NCBI GenBank assembly: GCA_963741305.1
Contig: CAVUHL010000003.1
Coordinates: 2,418,001 to 2,482,000, forward strand
DNA from: DATMER01 sp963741305
GTDB lineage: Bacteria > Acidobacteriota > Thermoanaerobaculia > Multivoradales > UBA5704
Length of the DNA stretch: 64,000 nucleotides
Direction: 5' to 3'
The translations under genes and the position numbers were made by a program. Below, one piece after another: positions 60,430 to 64,000 of this stretch. Position 1 is the stretch's first letter. Every line of letters begins with the position of its first letter. The notes beneath the pieces are model-generated. The model ran no database searches. It was not told the origin of the DNA and saw only the letters and a program-made list of their open reading frames with translations.

Positions 60430-61417
60430 AGGTGCAGATCATCCGGGAGTTGTCGATGCCGTCGCCCTCCCCTGCTCCGGTGATCAGCTTGGCGTTGATG
60501 TAGTAGGTTTTTGGGGTGGTCCCCGTTTGGTTGAAGATGCGCTTGTGAGAGAGGGTCGTGTCCACGTCGGCATCGACCGGCAGCGAGTCCGGGACCTCGA
60601 AGTCGGTGGCGTTGATCGACTGATCGTTGTTCGAGCAGACCTCGGGATCGGCGTTCTTGACGCCGACGGCGATCCGGTCGCCGCCGATGTTGGCCCCATG
60701 GTTGATCGAGACCTGCGCCCAGGTGCGGACGATCACCTGTCCCGGGGCTTTCGCGGTGATCGTGCAGGAGTTGACGACGGTGCAGGCGCCCAGGGAGAGA
60801 TCCACAGGCCCCGCATCGCTTACGACGGTGATCGACTTCTCGGTTGCCGAGAACTGCTCCATGGGGAAGCGGGTGAAGTAACCCGTCACGTCCGCCACCA
60901 CGTGGGTGCTCGCGGACCCAGCCCGGATGTGGATGTCCGCCGGCACCAGGTTGGTGCCGGCAATGGGCACGATCACGCCGTTGGCGATGTTCAGCCCGGG
61001 TACGTTCGAGTAGTTGATGACGCTGGTGTTCGGTTGCGGCTGGCCCCAGGCCCATGCGGTCAGGTTGCCCGGTCCGGCAGGGCCGACCGCGACGAAGTTG
61101 ATGACGACGGCCGGAGCCACCGGCTCGGCCGAGCCCGGAGGCACGCCGCAACCGCCCTGATTACCGCCCTGGGGGGGGAACTCGGTCACGCCCGCCACCT
61201 GGAAATCCCGGGTCGAACCCGCGGCGATCGGGCCTCCGCTCCCCAGGCGGGTGTCGATGATGCGGCAGGGAGGGAGGGGGACGAACACCAGGTCGGTGAG
61301 CGCGCTGCCGAGCGCGGCGGCGGTGACGTTCTTCACGGCCGGCTGGGCACCAGCCCCGGCACTCACCCCTACGGCCAACAAGCATGCGCACGCGAATGTT
61401 TTGATACTTCTCATCAT
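60416..61417 (-). CDS. Secreted DTR/GYF-domain protein, paralogue A
   Basis: A 333-residue protein: signal (IKTFACACLLAVGVSAGAGA), one DTR/GYF domain (VPLPPCRIIDTRLGSGGPI ... VADVTGYFTRFP) in the first 210 residues, then a second beta-rich domain (VSDAGPVDLSLGACTVVNSCTITA ... MICTFIPD). It pairs in tandem with the longer paralogue at 61436 (18-bp gap, same C-terminal MICTFIPD ending). It is exported, with function unknown. Confidence 0.78.
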   Translation of the reverse strand: MMRSIKTFACACLLAVGVSAGAGAQPAVKNVTAAALGSALTDLVFVPLPPCRIIDTRLGSGGPIAAGSTRDFQVAGVTEFPPQGGNQGGCGVPPGSAEPVAPAVVINFVAVGPAGPGNLTAWAWGQPQPNTSVINYSNVPGLNIANGVIVPIAGTNLVPADIHIRAGSASTHVVADVTGYFTRFPMEQFSATEKSITVVSDAGPVDLSLGACTVVNSCTITAKAPGQVIVRTWAQVSINHGANIGGDRIAVGVKNADPEVCSNNDQSINATDFEVPDSLPVDADVDTTLSHKRIFNQTGTTPKTYYINAKLITGAGEGDGIDNSRMICTFIPD

Positions 61418-61435
61418 CGCTCCTTTCGTGCGCCT

Positions 61436-62623
61436 CTAGTCGGGGATGAAGGTGCAGATCATCCGGGAGTTCTCGATCGCGTCGCCGGCACTTGCGCCAT
61501 TGATCATCTGTCCGCTCAGCCGGTAGGTTGTCGTCTGCCCTGTGGCAATGGTGAACGCCCGTCCATGGCTGATGGTGAAGTCCACGTCCGGATTGGTTCC
61601 GAGGGCTGCCGAGACCTCGTAGTCCGAAGCGTCCACGGAATCGTCTGCGTTGCAGGCCACCGGGCTCGCGGTCTCGATTCCGATCGCGACCCGGTCCAGA
61701 GTGCCGGCGGTGTGGTTGGCCACGAACTGGCCCCAGGCTTCCACGATGACCGTCCCGGCCGAGCTGGCAGTCACGGTGCAGGTGTTCAGCTCCTTGCAGG
61801 CCCCATCGGACATGCTGGTGAGCGTTACGTTCTGTGTAGTGATCATCGTGGACTTCAAGCCGCCCTGGAACTGCTCGATCGGGAAGCGGGTGAAGTATCC
61901 GGTCACGTCCGCCACGATGAAGGTGGCCGACGTGTTCGCGTCGATGGAAAGATCCTTGTCGATGCTCGCGAGGCCGGCAATGGGAACGATCACGCCATTG
62001 GCGATGTTGAGGCCCGACACGTTGGTGTAGTTGATGATGCTGGCGTTCGGCGGCGTCTGGCCGAACTCCCAGGCACGCAGATGGCCGGGGCCGAGGGGGC
62101 CGACGGCGACGAAGTTGATCACGGCTGCGGTCGCCAACGGCGTCATACCCGCTGCCAGGGGGATACCGCAGCCGCCGGCCTGGCCTCCCTGGCCCTCGAA
62201 GCCGGCCGTGCCCGCAACCTCGAAGTGCCGCACTCCGCCCATGCCGGGAGCGATCCTCCCGCCGGCCAGCCGGGTGTCGATGATCCGGCAAGGCGTGACC
62301 GGGACGAAGAGAAGGTCGGACTCGGCGTCGCCGAGCGCCTGGGCGGTGACGTTCCGCAGCGCCTCGCCTTCGCTCGAGGAAGACACTAAGGCTTCGACCT
62401 GCTGGTCGTTGAGGGAGCGCACTACCCTGCGGGCCTCGCGCTCGATCACATCAACCGGAACGGGGCGCACCAACCGCTCCTGGAGCGAAGCCGCGACGAC
62501 CGCCTTCGCCTCCTCCCGCCTTTGCGCCCTCATCTCGTCCGGCCCTGCCGCCTGCGCGCGGACCGCCGTCAAGCTCAGGCCAATCGTGCCCGAGACCAGG
62601 ACCATTCTCAAAATACTTCTCAT
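61436..62623 (-). CDS. Secreted DTR/GYF-domain protein, paralogue B
   Basis: A 395-residue protein from ATG 62623 with an AAGGAGAC ribosome site. Signal (LRMVLVSGTIGLSLTAVRAQA), an N-terminal helical pro-like region (RREEAKAVVAASLQERLVRPV), a DTR/GYF domain (VPVTPCRIIDTRLAGGRI ... VADVTGYFTRFPIEQF) and a C-terminal beta domain ending in MICTFIPD like its neighbour. It arose by tandem duplication with 60416-61417 and reads first in the operon. Confidence 0.78.
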   Translation of the reverse strand: MRSILRMVLVSGTIGLSLTAVRAQAAGPDEMRAQRREEAKAVVAASLQERLVRPVPVDVIEREARRVVRSLNDQQVEALVSSSSEGEALRNVTAQALGDAESDLLFVPVTPCRIIDTRLAGGRIAPGMGGVRHFEVAGTAGFEGQGGQAGGCGIPLAAGMTPLATAAVINFVAVGPLGPGHLRAWEFGQTPPNASIINYTNVSGLNIANGVIVPIAGLASIDKDLSIDANTSATFIVADVTGYFTRFPIEQFQGGLKSTMITTQNVTLTSMSDGACKELNTCTVTASSAGTVIVEAWGQFVANHTAGTLDRVAIGIETASPVACNADDSVDASDYEVSAALGTNPDVDFTISHGRAFTIATGQTTTYRLSGQMINGASAGDAIENSRMICTFIPD

Positions 62624-62773
62624 GGAGACGTCTCCTTGCCAGGTGTTGAGCCGCGAACTGCATAGAAAAGAGACGGTGTACGACAACGTCTGATCGGGCT
62701 CCTCGTGCAAGTTGCGGGCCAGTTTTAAGCCCTCTGGGCCAGAGGCGAAATGGGGTCTTCGCGCGGGTAAAAC

Positions 62774-62800
62774 TTGCCATCCCCGGGCAGGCGGTATAGA
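62774..62800 (+). promoter_or_regulatory. Putative promoter of the ABC exporter operon
   Basis: TTGCCA (62774-62779), 15-bp spacing, TATAGA (62795-62800), 11 bp before ATG 62812. The spacing is short and there is no ribosome site; leaderless start possible. Confidence 0.35.
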
Positions 62801-62811
62801 AAGCAGCCCGT

Positions 62812-63579
62812 ATGCTGGACGTCTACCGCTATCGGGACCTGGTGCGTGCCCTCGTGGCGCGGGAGCTCAAGGTACGCTACCGCCGCTCGGCCATCGGCTT
62901 CCTCTGGACGATGCTGCAGCCGCTCCTCACGATGCTGGTCCTGCAACTGGTGTTCAGCTCGCTGTTCCGGGGCTTCTCCATCACCAACTACCCGGTCTAT
63001 GCGCTGTCGGGGGTGATGTTCTGGAACTTCTTCAGCCAGAGCATCGTCGCGTCCATGAACAGCCTGCGCGGCAATGCCCAGCTCCTGCAAAAGCTGCCGG
63101 TGCCCAAGGCGGTGTTTCCCCTGGCCACCGTGATCTCGGGAGTGGTGAACCTCCTTTTTGCCATGGTGCCTCTGTTCCTGATCCTGCTTTGGACCGGGCA
63201 CCCTCTGACTCCAGCGCTGCTGTTCCTGCCGATCTCCATCCTGCTGGCCGCCCTGTTCACCCTGGGAGCGGGGTTGCTCCTGTCGCCGCTCGCCGTCTTC
63301 TTCAGCGACGTGGTGGAGCTGATCGGCGTGTTCCTGGGCCTCCTGATGTACCTGACTCCGGTCTTCTACCCCAAGGAGATCGTGCCCGAGCCCATGGGCT
63401 CGATCGTCCGCTTCAATCCTGTCCGCTCGATCCTGGAGGTATTCCGGGACCCGATCTACCAGGGAGAGGTCCCGCCTCTCTCCCACTTCGCGGTCTGCGC
63501 GGTGATCGCGGTGCTCGCCTTCGTCCTCGGCGCCTGGGTCTTCCACAAGAGCAGTGACCGCATCCCTTTTTATGTCTAG
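62812..63579 (+). CDS. ABC-2 type polysaccharide export permease (Wzm-like)
   Basis: A 255-residue membrane protein with six hydrophobic helices. The N-terminal LVARELKVRYRRSAIGFLWTMLQPLLTMLVLQLVFS and the later LMYLTPVFYPKEIVPEP are typical of the permease of O-antigen/teichoic-acid/capsule ABC exporters. It precedes its ATPase by 3 bp. It exports the glycan made by the enzymes in this region. Confidence 0.92.
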   Translation: MLDVYRYRDLVRALVARELKVRYRRSAIGFLWTMLQPLLTMLVLQLVFSSLFRGFSITNYPVYALSGVMFWNFFSQSIVASMNSLRGNAQLLQKLPVPKAVFPLATVISGVVNLLFAMVPLFLILLWTGHPLTPALLFLPISILLAALFTLGAGLLLSPLAVFFSDVVELIGVFLGLLMYLTPVFYPKEIVPEPMGSIVRFNPVRSILEVFRDPIYQGEVPPLSHFAVCAVIAVLAFVLGAWVFHKSSDRIPFYV

Positions 63580-63582
63580 CCC

Positions 63583-64000
63583 ATGCCTGACGACATCCGC
63601 ATCAGCCTCGACAACGTGTCCCTCTGCTACCGCCTGGCGAAGCAGCGCATCCCCTCGATCAAGGAGTACGCGATCCACTGGATGAAGGGAGCCCTGTCCT
63701 ACGAGAAGCTGTGGGCGCTGAAGGATGTGGGCCTGACCGTGCGGGAGGGGGAGACGGTGGGCATCGTGGGGCGCAACGGCGCGGGCAAGAGCACGCTCCT
63801 CAAGGTCATCTCGCGGGTGCTCAAACCTTCGCAGGGGAAGATCGAGGTGCACGGGATGATCTCCCCGATCCTGGAGCTCGGCACCGGCTTCGACTATGAG
63901 CTGACCGGGCTGGAGAACATCCATCTGAATGCCCTGCTCCTCGGCCGGAGCCGCCGCGAGATCCAGGAGAAGCTGGAGGAGATCGTCGACTTCAGCGGCC
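63583..64000 (+). CDS. ABC exporter ATPase (Wzt-like, partial)
   Basis: The first 139 residues are in the window. ISLDNVSLCYRLAKQRIPSIKEYAIHW matches the Wzt/TagH N-terminus; Walker A GRNGAGKST (63-71), then ISPILELGTGFDYELTGLENIHLNALLLG, also a Wzt signature. The C-terminal substrate-binding domain, present in some Wzt proteins, would lie outside. It powers export through the upstream permease. Confidence 0.93.
   Translation, partial: MPDDIRISLDNVSLCYRLAKQRIPSIKEYAIHWMKGALSYEKLWALKDVGLTVREGETVGIVGRNGAGKSTLLKVISRVLKPSQGKIEVHGMISPILELGTGFDYELTGLENIHLNALLLGRSRREIQEKLEEIVDFSG

Overview
The window is high-GC DNA with dense genes on both strands. It carries a TonB-type energy transducer, an outer-membrane beta-barrel protein, an ABC polysaccharide exporter and many secreted FG-GAP or beta-rich proteins, so the host is a diderm bacterium. 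Gene content and style (anti-sigma-type zinc finger fused to TPR, tandem HExxH proteases, repeated secreted 'PCRxxDTR...DVTGYF' proteins, many GTG/TTG starts) look most like Acidobacteriota, possibly Thermoanaerobaculia. That placement is inference; no rRNA gene or other taxonomic marker was examined.

1-28.4 kb is mostly housekeeping and accessory genes: a StyA-like flavoprotein (cut by the window edge), a GH25 lysozyme, a broken SEC-C gene, an SRPBCC protein, a membrane EAL/degenerate-GGDEF protein, an amidase, a VapBC-type pair fused in frame to a small membrane protein, lhgO-pdxH, an imuA-imuB mutasome cassette, a tandem universal stress protein, an outer-membrane protein, typA, a RES/Xre toxin-antitoxin pair, an SDR, an AhpD-like protein, a one-domain asparaginase, an AAA-ATPase/TOPRIM-like pair that could be a defence module, an RsuA-family pseudouridine synthase, two metalloproteases, lemA, thyA-folA, a GerMN lipoprotein and tonB.

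28.5-64 kb is a large surface-polysaccharide region. It holds many glycosyltransferases (several are fusions: GT2-methyltransferase, GT2-GT4 twice, sulfotransferase-GT2), nucleotide-sugar epimerases and a dehydrogenase, methyltransferases, GT-C-like membrane proteins, and at the right edge a Wzm/Wzt-type ABC exporter. Interleaved are four secreted proteins sharing a 'PCRxxDTR ... D(V)xGYF' domain. Most genes are coupled by 4-bp ATGA/GTGA/TTGA overlaps.

Two things stand out. First, four intergenic stretches (2561-2824, 19196-19573, 40046-about 40360, 45590-45956) are arrays with a 20-21 bp period. Each has its own unit sequence, and arrays 1 and 2 keep exactly 21 bp for 12-18 units. Arrays 1-3 carry palindromic cores. 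Second, a 2.8-kb block (40043-42841) is bounded by a 23-bp exact direct repeat that duplicates the 3' end of a glycosyltransferase gene. It contains array 3, a small HTH protein, a zinc-finger/TPR protein and a small secreted peptide with 17-residue repeats. It looks like an inserted cassette, possibly a peptide-sensing system, that split a glycosyltransferase operon.
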